Source: Synanceia verrucosa (Eukaryota > Chordata > Actinopteri > Perciformes > Synanceiidae). Taken from it: 64,000 nt of DNA. Below are positions 49,949-61,571 of this stretch, in pieces; the first letter of the stretch is position 1, and each line of letters starts with the position of its first letter. The stretch is from NCBI GenBank assembly GCA_029721515.1, contig CM056556.1, forward strand, positions 4,588,501 through 4,652,500, in the 5' to 3' direction. The position numbers were made by a program, and so were the translations under genes. The notes under the pieces were generated by a model. It searched no databases, was not told the DNA's origin, and saw only the letters and a list, made by a program, of their open reading frames with translations.

Positions 49949-52900
49949 CACAGACCCATCTCATTTTGTAGGATCCCACATTTGTGTTTTCTCTGTTTGC
50001 AATTTATTTGCATTTCAACAATTCCCCAAAGCTCTCCATTGTTTCGACATATACACACACTGTATAAGCATAATGGTTTCTATGGTGACCATACATGAGG
50101 AAGATCCTCTGCTTTGCCTCTGCACTCAGTGTGTGTCCTGTGTGTGTGTCTGTCTGCGTCTCCACTCGTCTCTCAGCAGGTCTCATTCAAATAGGGTGTC
50201 ATATAATGTAAATAAGCCAGTGTGAGAATAAGCCAGGGCCAGGAAGCCAGGCAGACACTGAGGCAAGACAAAGGAGCACAGAGGTCCGAGCACAAAGACA
50301 AATCAGGCATCAGAGGGAAGGCCACCACAGCCGACATCATTTGCACAGTAATTGGTTGGATTTGTCTCCATCAAATGGGGCCTTTTAATGAATGAATTGG
50401 AAATAAAATAGAAATAAGGGCACTTTTTAGGAGGCACAGCACTGATAAGAGATTGCACTGCATCCCAAGCTTTCTTTTTTCTTAAATGCCTTCATTACTT
50501 AACCTCGTTTCACAGTGGAGAGGCTAATATAAGCATGCAGAGGCTGTTTAATGTGGCGATGCCGGGGTGTCCCTTGAAGTTTTTGGGATGCTCCTCTGAA
50601 TGCAGAAATATTAAAAGAATTCCTGTGAATTTTTTAACCGCAACGTCGCATTCGAGCTGTTCAGACATTATTTGACACGTCGTCTGGTGGTTAATGTTTA
50701 TTTTGAGGTAATTTCCTCTGAAGGCAGGATGGTAGGGATTTCATTAGCTCCCTTGCCCCTGTCTCACAGCGAGCGTTTTACCTGGACTCATTAGGAATCA
50801 GACATGACACATCAGAGAGACTCCTCTGCCAGTGTTCACACTCTTACTATGCCAAAGCCTGCCCTCTCTGAATAACCTGTCAGCACTGAGAGATTCGTTT
50901 CTCTCATGCCCTAAAAAAATCCTCTTCTTTTGGAGGTGTGCGCTTGTCTTAAATGGAGTATTTAGTCAAGAAAAAAAGTGGCTTCTCCTGCTTTGTGTAG
51001 GAATGTGCAGTGAAGTCAGGGGGTGAGAATACATTTATCTTTATAAGAGCTTAAATTCAAACCTATTAAGAATTTCTTTTGGGCCTCTTTAATAAAGATC
51101 TAAGGGCTTAAACTGTCTAAAATTTTGAAAGTTTTTTTTCATTTTCTGTACTGCCTGCAGGGAAATTCCACTTTAAAATACAGCTCATATGAACTACTGG
51201 AGGTCTTCAATCAGCATTTATGAACCTGAACAGCCGTGAGAGTGTTCTAAAAACACACAAATAGCTGCTTCTCATGAATTATAATTTTGAGCACTCATTG
51301 TTTATAATATGAGCTTAGGCATACACATGTTTTAGCTGTATTGTTTAGAGGCAACTTTGACATACATTACATTATCTGAATTGCAAATGAACTATATTTC
51401 TATACATTTCTGTTTGGGAGTGAGGTAAGACCTGCAGGTGTCCAAACCAAATTTGCCCCGCAGACTCTGCTGTAAAGGTCCACAGGTGTCCTCACATTGC
51501 TTATTATAATGCACCCACTCGCTCCACTAACTGGACATCGTCTCTGCAACATTGCTTTCAGCCTGCATTCAGCACCACATCAAACTTTGTCTCTTTCCAG
51601 GCTCCCAGTGCCCTCTGGTGTTCCTCGGAGCAGACGATACCCAACTCCCCATTTCTTCCTCAGCTAGTCTCTCTATTAATAGCTTAGTGCCGCTCCAGCT
51701 CCCATTGTTATTCCTGCCTGGCTGCATGCTGCGCAAAAGGATGTCACATGTTTATCAGACCAGAAATATTGTGCATCTCTGCTTTGGGAGAATAAAGTTT
51801 GAGAGAAAAGCCTCTACTGGATCAAGATGTCCTCCTCTTGAATTCTATAACTTTCGTTGTCTTTGTGGCTCTTTGGCCTGATCTGTGATGTCATAGAAAA
51901 GGCCAAAGGGAAGCATGTCACATGAACGCATGCATTGTGTAGTCAGCTTTGTTTAACACCTTGACAGATCTGGATTCACATGGTCCAGCTGCCCTGGTGA
52001 ACTGTCACTTTTCATGAGCACCTACCCTGCATTCATATTCTTATTCTTCATGTGTGGAATAAAAAACAAGATTAAATGCCTCTCTAATAAAATATTGCAT
52101 TATTCTACTCTGTAGACATTCACTGAGTACTGAGTCAGCAGCCTGTGTATTTTATAGCAAAGGTCATTTTTCTCCACTTGAAACATCAAAGTTTTTTGAA
52201 AAGACAACATTCACAGCAAGTATAATCACATATAATCTTATTTATCCTTCTGAAAATTCAAATGATCTAAATGCTGGCCATCCAAGCAAAAATGGTTGCC
52301 AATATAGTCAACTCAAATTTAATAAACAGCCTTGAGAACATATATATACTATAGAGTCAACAGTTCAAACGAATGGCTGTCATACACCAAGGATAAATAA
52401 AGATAAAGAAAGATTTTTATTATCATAAGACCTGCAGACAGGAGAAACTGAACCACTTCTGCTCCCCACCACAGGTTGAAATCCATCAAAATCTACACAA
52501 GTGCAATGTGTTAAATAAATGGAGAAGGGTTTCATAAACAGATCTATAGTTTTTCAAGCTGATGTTTGTAGACTGGTTAACCATCTGTGCATAATACAGT
52601 GTGTGAATGCACTCTACAGGCACTTTGAGGAACTGCAACAGGAAGCCTTGTGGTTTCATTACAGTGCCACTAAACCATTTTGATTTCTAGGTCACATTTA
52701 AGGCTTTTCCACTGTGCACTGGCTTCTTTTGTCTTAATCCTTCCTGAGAGACCAGTCCTGAGAGGACAGCGCTGTTGTGACTTTGACAAAATAGAGCTTG
52801 AAATGTAGGATCCTCCCATTATTTCAGACATATTAATGAGAAACTTCTTTTAGGATCAACAATAGAATACAATAATCACAAAGCAGACCAGTGTGGACAT

Positions 52901-53061
52901 GTAAACAATGTGAACAACAGAAAGTTCATAAGCATGAACACAGCAAAGGAGAGACTGCACAGTTTACACAGAGCTCAGCAGGGTGTTATACTCACCTGTC
53001 TCACCTGGTCCCTCATCCACAGGCTGCTCCAGGCTGCACTCCTCCACTGCATTCTGATGAT
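49949..53061. other. no gene recognised
   Basis: Unique-looking sequence. A 109-codon frame at 51,552-51,881 has no known domain. A reversed LINE-like tail may start near 52,400 (GATTTTTATTATCATAAG). Confidence 0.45.
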
Positions 53062-53194
53062 ACAGTCCACAATGTCCTCTCTGTCCCAGTATAACCAGTC
53101 CACACTGTCCTCTCTGTCCCAGTACAACCACTTCACTCTGTCCCAGTATGACCAGTCCACACTGTCCTCTCTGTACCAGTATAACCACTCCACA
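53062..53194 (+). repeat. 33-bp minisatellite, about 3-4 units
   Basis: TCCTCTCTGTCCCAGTATAA followed by CCAGTCCACACTG recurs, with one shortened unit. The multiple-of-three length again gives open frames on both strands. Confidence 0.85.
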
Positions 53195-53218
53195 GGAAGT
53201 CTTCATTTCACTGAGTGC

Positions 53219-53520
53219 AACAGCATGCTAGCATACAGCATGTGAGCATGCTGTATGTTAGCATACAACATGTTAGCATGCAGCATGTTAGACTTAGAGA
53301 CTTAGACTTTATGTTAGCATACAACATGTTAGCATGCAGCATGTTAGACTTAGAGACTTAGACTTTATGTTAGCATACAACATGTTAGCATGCAGCATGT
53401 TAGACTTAGAGACTTAGACTTTATGTTAGCATGCAACATGTGAGCATGCTGCATGTTAGCATGCAGGATGTGAGCATGCTGCATGTTAGCATACAGCATG
53501 CTCGCATGTTAGCATGCTAG
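53219..53520 (+). repeat. 56-bp minisatellite (three units) within GCATGC-rich array
   Basis: TATGTTAGCATACAACATGT starts units at 53,254, 53,310, 53,366 and 53,422, each 56 bp and containing GACTTAGAGACTTAGACTT. The flanks are shorter repeats of (A/C)GCATGTTAGCATGC. It is rich in short palindromes. Confidence 0.92.
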
Positions 53521-54039
53521 CCAGACCCAGCTGCAGGTCATGACATGGTGGGCGTGTCACTCAGCTGGGTGGTGCTTCACTACCAACCAGTCATTCAGGG
53601 AGATACCATTTATTTCTCACCTGAGGTAAACAATACTGCACCTCTCTGCAGCTGCATTCATCACCTTCCTCTGTCCCTTTATCAAGACATTTCATGTGAT
53701 TTTCAGATTTACTTTGCAACAGGTGTTACTTTTGTTTATTTATCTGTTGTCCATAGAACACAGTGGGTCACATTGTGTAGCTTAAACACATTATCACTGG
53801 TGTAAATATTACTCATTTCACTTTATCTTTATTACCCTGTTGTGTTTTTATTATTATGTTTGTCAGCAACTTCTTATGGACTAATGTAAGGAACCACTAT
53901 TTCACCACTGTTAGTTTATCTCTTATTTTATTATTCTTTCACCTTATGTGCTGCTGTCTGTTTATTTTGTCATGTAGGTACCAATAAAGTGCTGTAAAAC
54001 CTGAGTTAAATTGCTTGCATTTTAATTTTAATTTATTTT

Positions 54040-54172
54040 ACCTGCCCATTAAAGCTGTTTCTGATTTAGTTCATCTTTTACAACATGTTTCTTGGTGCTT
54101 TTAATGTTTATGCAAAGTGCCTCGTTGCTTAAATGTGCCATACAAATAAACTTTCCTTGCCTTGCTTTTATT
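54040..54172 (-). repeat. inverted fragment of the AAGGCAAGG repeat
   Basis: On the - strand it reads AAGGCAAGGAAAGTTTATTT and then GGCACATTTAAGCAACGAGG, matching the repeat start at 46,091 and 35,291. Confidence 0.6.
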
Positions 54173-54382
54173 GTTTCTTTTATTACTCTGCAACTGGTGC
54201 AACTTGAAATATAGCAAATCACAATACCTGTGATAAATGTAGGACAGTCAAGATTGAAAGGTTTAAAGATTAAAAGTGTTTATTGTCATTTGAACAGTAT
54301 CCACAAAATGCAGAGCAATAAATCAAAGTGTAATTTTTAAAGAATGATAAATCAATGTAGCTTAAATCAGCATGTGAAAATG

Positions 54383-54384
<2 letters not shown>

Positions 54385-54431
<47 letters not shown>

Positions 54432-54450
54432 CACACACACACACACACAC
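54385..54450 (+). repeat. (TA)n then (CA)n compound microsatellite
   Basis: About 20 TA units followed by about 11 CA units. It lies 0.1 kb before the CTCF-like motif region. Confidence 0.95.
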
Positions 54451-54529
54451 AATAACATGTCATGAAGACAATTTTGGATTTTTCCTCGTGACATTCAATA
54501 AACTAAACTAATTTTATTTCTTTTACGCC

Positions 54530-54649
54530 CAACCGTGTTTGGTGCTATCCTCCTCCTCCAGCAGGGGGCAGTGAGCGCCTCAGCTTTCTGTTGGGCTGCG
54601 ACCTTATTACAGCACGAAGAAGACTCCATGATATAATAATGAGGATGAG
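54530..54649 (+). promoter_or_regulatory. tbxas1: candidate tbxas1 promoter / untranslated first exon
   Basis: A GC-richer island in AT-rich surroundings ends in GATGAG followed by a consensus donor gtgagt (54650-54655). The next good acceptor is the T-rich tract ending ctgagcag at 55731-55738, which opens the exon bearing the start codon. The simplest reading is a noncoding first exon spliced to 55739. It contains a CTCF-like core (54558-54571) and a tail with GCACGAAGAAGA. There is no clear TATA box. The transcription start is inferred, not seen. Confidence 0.4.
54558..54571 (+). promoter_or_regulatory. CTCF-like binding motif
   Basis: The sequence CCAGCAGGGGGCAG fits the vertebrate CTCF core (CCASYAGRKGGCRS) at 13 of 14 or all positions depending on the last base. 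It lies about 1.2 kb upstream of the tbxas1 start codon, at the border between the repeat-filled interval and the gene pair. A boundary or promoter role is inference. Confidence 0.5.
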
Positions 54650-55029
54650 GTGAGTTTTTACACAGGGGCTACGATGTTTACTCAATTTAAACCAAAGTTA
54701 GAGCCTAACAGTGGGATGTTTCTCCAGCTATGAAAATGCGGTGCATGGTGCATGGTGATGTGATATGACGTGCAACAAAGAGATATAGCTAATAGCCTAG
54801 CATCACGTGTTAAGGTATGCGAGGTGGTTAGCTGTTTAATGTAATGTGCTTTAGGTAGGAGAGTGCTGTTATTTATCTGTCACAAACAGCAGAAAAAAAC
54901 ACCCAAATTACATTATTTTGTAGTTGAGTTGAGTACAGTATATAAGACTATATCAGTTGTTTCCCTTAAGTGATATTTTCTTTGGCCATACAAGTACTAT
55001 CTCTAGCTAAAAAAAATGTCTAGTCATTT

Positions 55030-55054
55030 AATAATAATAATAATAATAATAATA
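55030..55054 (+). repeat. (AAT)n microsatellite
   Basis: Eight AAT units in the interval between the candidate first exon and the tbxas1 start-codon exon, which is AT-rich overall. Confidence 0.9.
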
Positions 55055-55738
55055 GAGTATATTTTTTAATTTATCAACAAATTACAGTAATAAAATAACA
55101 ATAAAAACAACAAAGACTTAATAGAGAAAGTAATAATATTACAATAAATATTACATTATGTACTAAATAAAAAAGGAAAAAATATATTTTAATAATAACA
55201 ATAATAATTTACACTTTAATTTAGTTAAAAAAAAGTGCTGTGTAATAAAAACAAATGGTGTCCAGTATTAAATGTAGTGTTTCTGCACTGTAAAGCAGGA
55301 CCACTTATTTATGCTTAATAGATTTCTGGTTGAAATTTCAATTTCAAGCTTCTTTATTTTAGAGGTTTAGTGGAGGCAGGTAATTTTTGACCCGTTGGAT
55401 AAGTACACAGGATGTTAAGAAGGCACAAAGGTTAAAGATGAAGGGGAAAGGTGAGCCCTTCAAAGGCTCCACACAAAGCTGGGAAAACATGTGAAGTTGT
55501 CTGGGAAACAAATCAACTAATCACTAACCAGCCTGAGATCATAGTCCACAAAGATGGACTGCCACTGTCATGTGCTTTCCTCTGTTGAAAAGGCAGGAGG
55601 CTATATATTTATGACATTTCAGTGTGTAACCTCATGACCCAGACAGACTCACTGTGTTGTTACCACAGTGTCATCAACATCTGTTCAGCTGCTTTTAAAC
55701 TCACCTTAGTTTTTCTGTCTTCCTTTTTTTCTGAGCAG

Positions 55739-55785
55739 CGCTGATCTGATGCTGACAGAGGAGACCTGAGAGGAGTTTTTACATT
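55739..55785 (+). other. tbxas1: 5' untranslated part of tbxas1 start-codon exon
   Basis: These 47 bases lie between the acceptor ending at 55738 and the ATG at 55786. They contain an in-frame TGA shortly upstream of the ATG and no upstream ATG in a better context, which supports the chosen start. Confidence 0.45.
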
Positions 55786-58521
55786 ATGGAGGCTGTAGTT
55801 GAATTCCTGAATGTGATCCACATCAGAGCAAGTGGACTGAGCGTGACACTCAGCCTCGTCCTCATCGCTCTGGGTCTTCTCTACTGGTGAGTAAAAAATT
55901 GGAAATCTTTGTCCTTCTGCTGTGGAAATGAGGTCTATTATGTAACATTGTGCTACTTAAACACGCTTCAGTCATCAGATCTGATGTTTGCTGCTTTGCA
56001 CGTTGGATTTTCTGATTTATAGGGAAGCTCTTGAATAAAAACCTCAAAAATATTCCAAACTAACTCAACATCTGTGGGGCTGAGGGCAGACTTTGAATAT
56101 GGAAATGTTGGTCTTCTATATTCTTCGGCAAATTTGCTTTTATTATTTTCATTCATCGTTACAACTCTGCTCTGTCTTCCAGGTATTCTGTTTACCCATA
56201 TTCAGTCCTTTCTCGATGTGGCATCAAACATCCAAAGCCAGTACCTTTCTTTGGAAACATATTCTTATTTCGCCAGGTAAGAAATTGCTGCAATATTCCT
56301 ATTGCTCTCTAACCTTTTTTGTCTTTAAAGTCTCCCTTTCCATTCGATTATGAAGCATTTTACCCACTGCACAACTCACACATCAATACATCTCTACATG
56401 AAGAGAGATTAGATGTACTGTTTTACAGTGATACAGTGAAGATGACTCAGAATGTCACATTATACAGTATGAACTACTCACTCGACACAGGAACAAAGGA
56501 TAAAGAGAGCCTTCTCAACTGAAATGCAAACGGCAAATAAAGTCACTGCACCTGTGTCAGCTGCCCAATCAGCACACCTGAACCTGTTTCTCCAATCCAG
56601 CAATCTGTGACCTCCACCATTTGATAGCACTCTTTGTCCCAGTGGTAAATGTAAAATAATAGAACGAGGACCATCATCATCATCATCATCATAGTAGTCA
56701 GTTTTATTGGAGAAATTTGGACTTGTTTCAGGCTTTTTTTTGGTTACATGTACAGCTCCCACAGTCATGAAGCTGTTGAACATATTGTCACCAGCTCTAT
56801 AATTTACATTCAACAAAAATATGAACACATGAAGATAAACTTTTAGTTGTTTTTATGTCACAAAATAGAGTAAATATCCAAAAATAACAGTACAGTTTTA
56901 TCAACAAATTTGTGAGTGTTAGCATCAATTTTAAAGCAATAGTCCCGGAGTAATGACAGGAAGAACACAATGGGTTTGAACAAAAACCATTCAGTAAACA
57001 AATACATCAAAAATCTGAGCATATTTCATGACAGTCTGTTTTTGTTCACCATTTAAAGTTTATATTTTTGTTGAGTATACATTAAGACACATATGCATAT
57101 CAGTGTATGAGGTAATTCCACTCTGTTCTCTACCGATGTTGTCCTTCATTTATTTTCAGGGTTTTTTCCACCCTATCACTGATCTCATAAAGACACATGG
57201 CAGAGTTTGTGGGTAAGTAGAATTAATACTTTCAAACTGTACATCAGCGTCAGATAAAATCGATGTCTGAATATTTTGTTCATTCTTAACATTTGCCTGT
57301 TAGCAGCATTAACAGTGTTGTTTGCTTCGACTGAAACAGGTACTATTTGGGCCGCAGACCGGTGGTGGTGGTGGCCGACCCTGACATGCTCAGACAGGTG
57401 ATGGTCAGAGACTTCAGCAGCTTCACAAACAGAGTGGTGAGGACATGAACCAACACGTGCACATGTACACTTTGTGTTCACAAGGGATTCTAATATTGTG
57501 AAGCTTTGATGTTATAATGATAACAGATGTTTATGCCAGGGTTCCTGCGGTTCCTTGAGAAGTCTTAAAATGTATTAAATTAAAATCCGGGTAATTAAGG
57601 TCTTAAATTTACCATAAATTTGCTGTAGGTATTAAATTTTCAGATGGTGCATTTAATGGCAATAGGAAAACACAGTATTCAGAGATTTACTGCAATTATT
57701 TTGTTCACAAACTTCACATCTTTGTTCTTGAAAGTTGTGAAATTAAAGTTGTAGAAAAAAAGTTACGTGTTATGCCTTCAGTTTATATCATTGTTTCACG
57801 TGTTGAAGGGCTGAAAAAAAAAATTTAAAAAATGATTATAGGAGATTAATCATTTGTTGGATTTTTTTTCCTGCTAAATATCGATATCGGCATCACACAT
57901 CACAAATTGAATTTGTATTCTATCAAAGAAATTGTTGTGACATTTTTGGGTCGTAAATTATATTTGTTGAGGTCTTAAAAAGTATTAAATTTGACTTTTA
58001 AAATGATGCAAGAACTCTGTTATGCCCATCCCGTCTCTCTGCTGTGCAGACTCTTCGCTTTGCCACCAAGCCCATGACCGACTGTCTGCTCATGCTGAAG
58101 AATGAACACTGGAAGAGAGTGAGGAGCATCCTGACCCCGTCATTCAGCGCCGCCAAGATGAAGGAGGTGAGATGCCAAATAGAATCACATAATATTTATT
58201 ATTAAGAACATTAGTTGCCAATTAGAAGAACAGATCAAAGATGTCTGCTAGATTACACACACACCTCAGGGAACGTTTTTAATTTAATAAGATAATATGA
58301 CCAGGTTCATGTGTGTCTTCCCTTTCCCAGAAAGTCTCAGCAGCATCTTTTTTCTGTATTTTCCTGTAGATGGTTCCGCTAATCAACACAGCTACCGATG
58401 CCCTGATGAGCAACTTGGACCTCTCCGCCGAGTCAGGAGAGGCTTTTGACATCCACAGGTCGTCACACATGCACTGTTCAGCCACTGTTCAGTATTATGG
58501 CGTCATTTTCTCTCCTCATAT

Positions 58522-58552
<31 letters not shown>

Positions 58553-61012
58553 AGGTGTTTTGGCTGCTTCACCATGGATGTTATTGCCAGTGTGGCATTT
58601 GCAACTCAGGTGGACTCTCAGAACAACCCAGACAACCCGTTTGTCCGCCATGCGCAGATGTTCTTCTCCTTTTCTTTCTTCAGGCCCATCATGCTGTTTT
58701 TCAGTCAGTTTGTGTTTTTCTTTAATTTAAATGTATGAGTTAATATTTTTTTAATTAGGACATTTATAGATATAAGAATGCAATGAAGACAAAAGAAAAA
58801 AACATATTATTAAAAAAAGTAAAGATGCAATCTTGTTACATAAAATTGCCCCAGAAGTATCAGGGTTTTGAATTATATTCATAATAATATAATATTTAGG
58901 ACATGACATCATTCTGCTTGCAGTTGCTTTTCCATCCATCATGGCTCCTCTGGCAGGACTCCTCCCCAACAAAAGACGAAACCAGATCAATCGGTTCTTC
59001 ATCAACAGCATTCATAAGATCATCAAGCAGAGAGAGGAGCAGCCTCCAGAACAGGTCAAGCTCATGGATATTTAATAATATGAAATACAGCTTTTATTTA
59101 ATTAATTTATCAGAGGATTTGTTTTTGCACGTAGAGGCGTCGAGATTTCCTCCAGTTGATGCTGGATGCACGAACCAGTAAGGAAAGCGTCTCTTTGGAG
59201 CACTTTGACACAGCAGACCATCCTGCTGAGCTGGATCACAGGAACCAGCAGACACAACCGCCGGCCTCCGATCAGGACGACTGTCTTCACCCACAGGAGC
59301 CCTCCTCCAGGCGTCCACAGAGAAAGATGATAAGCGAGGATGAGATCGTGGGTCAGGCTTTTGTTTTTCTTCTGGCAGGATATGAAACCAGCAGCAACAC
59401 GTTGGCTTTCACCTGCTACCTCCTGGCCATCCACCCTGAATGTCAACGCAAAGTACAAGAGGAGGTGGACGACTTCTTCACCAGACATGTGAGTGTCTCA
59501 TTTTGTGGACAGTTGTGAATTTATCACATTAACAAGACAAATTCAGTGCTCTTTTTTGTTTCATCTTTCTGCATAAAAGCATTACTGTCTTGTGCTTCAA
59601 TTTGTCTTTTTGTTGCAGGAGTCACCAGATTACACAAATGTCCAGGAGCTGAAGTATTTAGACATGGTTATAAGTGAAACACTGCGTCTCTATCCTCCTG
59701 GATTCAGGTAAGTTAAGAACCGTAATTGAGGATAAAAGATGCATTTTTATTTGGCGTAGTACAGTCACCACTAAGTTCACTTATTTCTGCACATCAGTGC
59801 TGTAGATTTTATGTTTTTTATAATCATGCAGGAATCTCATGGCTTAAAGTTGTATGCATTTATATCCCACAAAGGTTTGCGAGAGACATCGAGCAGGACT
59901 GCGTGTTGAACGGCCAGTTCCTCCCTAAAGGAGCGACGCTGGAGATCCCAGCAGGCTTCCTCCACCACGACCCAGAGCACTGGCCAGAGCCCGAGAGGTT
60001 CATCCCTGAGCGGTAGGAGGCTCTTCCAAACTGAAGTGCCTGCCCCTTGTGTTTGTAGTAGCTGATTTAAAGCTACAGTCTGTCATGTTAGAGAGCTGGC
60101 AAGATTTGAAAGTAGAGCAGGGGAGGGACAGAGGGGGGCCTGGTCAGGACGAGACACGAAGGCATGTGATTGGTTCTTTCTAATCGGTCTGAATGGCAGG
60201 GATTGGTCAGAGTTGTTACAGTCCTACAGCTGCCACAGAGGTCTGATTCTTCCTTTCTCTGAACACATAATGTATTGACTTCTTCACCCAGTAGAACAAA
60301 AAGTGCTTCTGAACAGAATGACAGACTATAGCTTTAATGCTGATTGAGTCCTATTCTTCATTGCCTTTAATTCATCCAGTATGCATAACTTGTTTTTGAT
60401 CTCCAGATTCACACCAGAGGCGAAGGCCAGTCGCCATCCATTCGTATACTTGCCGTTTGGAGCCGGTCCTCGTAACTGTGTGGGGATGAGGCTCGCTCAG
60501 CTGGAAATCAAAATGGCTTTAGTGCGTCTGTTCAGCAGGTTCAGCATTGTGGCCTGCTCTGACACCAAGGTGGGCTGGCCACAAACTATTCCAGTCTTTG
60601 AAATGATTCACACGCTATGCATGTGCTTTTGAAAAAAGAGGAACTTTCAGTGGTCAAAGGTAGAGCTGATCACATTTAGTAGCTATAACTATGAAAGTGG
60701 AAAAACGGCAGATGCTTTGGATGGTCCATATTAATGTCTTTGTTTCTCTTTTCAACATATATATATCTAATGAACAATATTATTCATGGTCTTTATTAGA
60801 CATTTGCTGTAATTTGCATGAAATTCAATATGCATGTGTAAGTGATTCATGTGGTTATGAATATAATCCTACAATTAGAATAAAATGTTCTTTTCTTTGT
60901 GCAGGTTCCCCTTGAGTTGAACTCATCCAGCACTCTAGGACCTAAAAACGGCATATTTGTAAAAATTCAAAGAAGAGAAGAAGGTGGAGTGAATTCTCCA
61001 CCAGTCAGTTAG
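55786..61012 (+). CDS. tbxas1: thromboxane A synthase (CYP5A1), 13 coding exons
   Basis: ER-membrane cytochrome P450 of the CYP5A family, which isomerises prostaglandin H2 to thromboxane A2 in haemostasis. Coding exons: 55786-55886, 56183-56276, 57160-57212, 57340-57436, 58050-58166, 58370-58458, 58555-58703, 58924-59054, 59135-59488, 59619-59707, 59875-60012, 60407-60569, 60905-61012. All introns are GT-AG and the phases join into 560 codons ending in TAG; human TBXAS1 has about 534. Visible features: a hydrophobic N-terminal anchor (about residues 18-34), a proline-rich hinge with HPKPVPFFGN, WKRVR in the C-helix region, the I-helix motif AGYET at 358-362, ETLR (ExxR) at 415-418, and the haem loop FGAGPRNCVG with ligand Cys495. 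The long hydrophilic segment before the I-helix, the HHDPEHWPEPERF block and the C-terminal LGPKNG point to TBXAS1 rather than CYP3A. The start has a good Kozak context (A at -3, G at +4). The C-terminus runs about a dozen residues past the usual family end. Exon borders are predicted by eye. Confidence 0.95.
56672..56692 (+). repeat. (CAT)7 microsatellite in tbxas1 intron 2
   Basis: Perfect trinucleotide repeat inside the 883-bp intron 2; no other feature was recognised in that intron. Confidence 0.9.
57537..58019. mobile_element. DNA-transposon MITE in tbxas1 intron 4
   Basis: Termini are inverted: CAGGGTTCCTGC on the left, and the right end reads CAGAGTTCTTGC on the other strand. Both subterminal regions carry AAGTCTTAAAA/AGTATTAAATT motifs. 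The direct repeat TTATGC flanks it at 57531-57536 and 58020-58025. The CAG...CTG ends suggest a hAT-type element, but the visible duplication is 6 rather than 8 bp. The right end is only 30 bp from the exon 5 acceptor. Confidence 0.7.
58522..58547 (+). repeat. (TG)13 tract at the 3' end of tbxas1 intron 6
   Basis: Thirteen uninterrupted TG units are followed by TTTGCAG and then exon 7. The tract occupies the place of the usual polypyrimidine tract. Confidence 0.95.
60067..60337. mobile_element. TTAA-ended MITE in tbxas1 intron 11
   Basis: The 271-bp element starts TTAAAGCTACAGTCTGTCAT and ends with its inverted copy (60318-60337), 19 of 20 bases matching. TTAA at both tips fits piggyBac-type insertion. 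It is unrelated in sequence to the abundant TTAACTCTTTGAGTGCCA family and contains no coding capacity. Confidence 0.75.
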
Positions 61013-61571
61013 AAACTCAGGGTCAATGGTGCTTAACATGAAAATATTTCCATATGTAACTTAAACAGGACAGAGGGCATTATAAAATACACTGTATACT
61101 TGGATTATAGAGCTCATTTTGTGCCTTTTCTTCTAGTGAGTGAACTATAAAGGAGAAGAGGTGCTCGACTTAAAAGAGCCTTTCTTACCTCAGTTTGAAG
61201 CAATATTGTCTTTGGAATAGATTTTGAACAACTGTTTGTACCAGAAAGGATATTTAGGGAAAGTATTTTATCATGAAACATTAAACTGATCAAGGTTTTA
61301 AATTTTACTTTAACCAGTTTTTTTCTGTCTTGCACTGTAGAATCAGGACTTTTTTGCACTTACATATTTAAACTTCTTCACAGGTTACTGCAGTAAAATA
61401 ATAATAATTATGTTAATAATAATAATAATACTAATGTGAGCCTGTAGTTCAGCCAGAATACTAAAATGACTGAGCTGTTCAGTCTGTGATTAATTCAGAT
61501 GTTTATGAAACATAGATTTAAGCAGCTGTGCCTGTTTGAATTGTGTACATGGGTCAAATGCCACACATGTA

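Noticed and set aside
59102..59488. 128-codon - strand open frame
   Set aside because: Antisense shadow of tbxas1 exon 9, whose + strand frame encodes the I-helix and joins its neighbours in phase.
55786..61012. CYP3A assignment, suggested by the AGYET I-helix motif
   Set aside because: The pre-I-helix insertion, the exon layout, the LGPKNG C-terminus and linkage to a PARP12-like gene all favour tbxas1.
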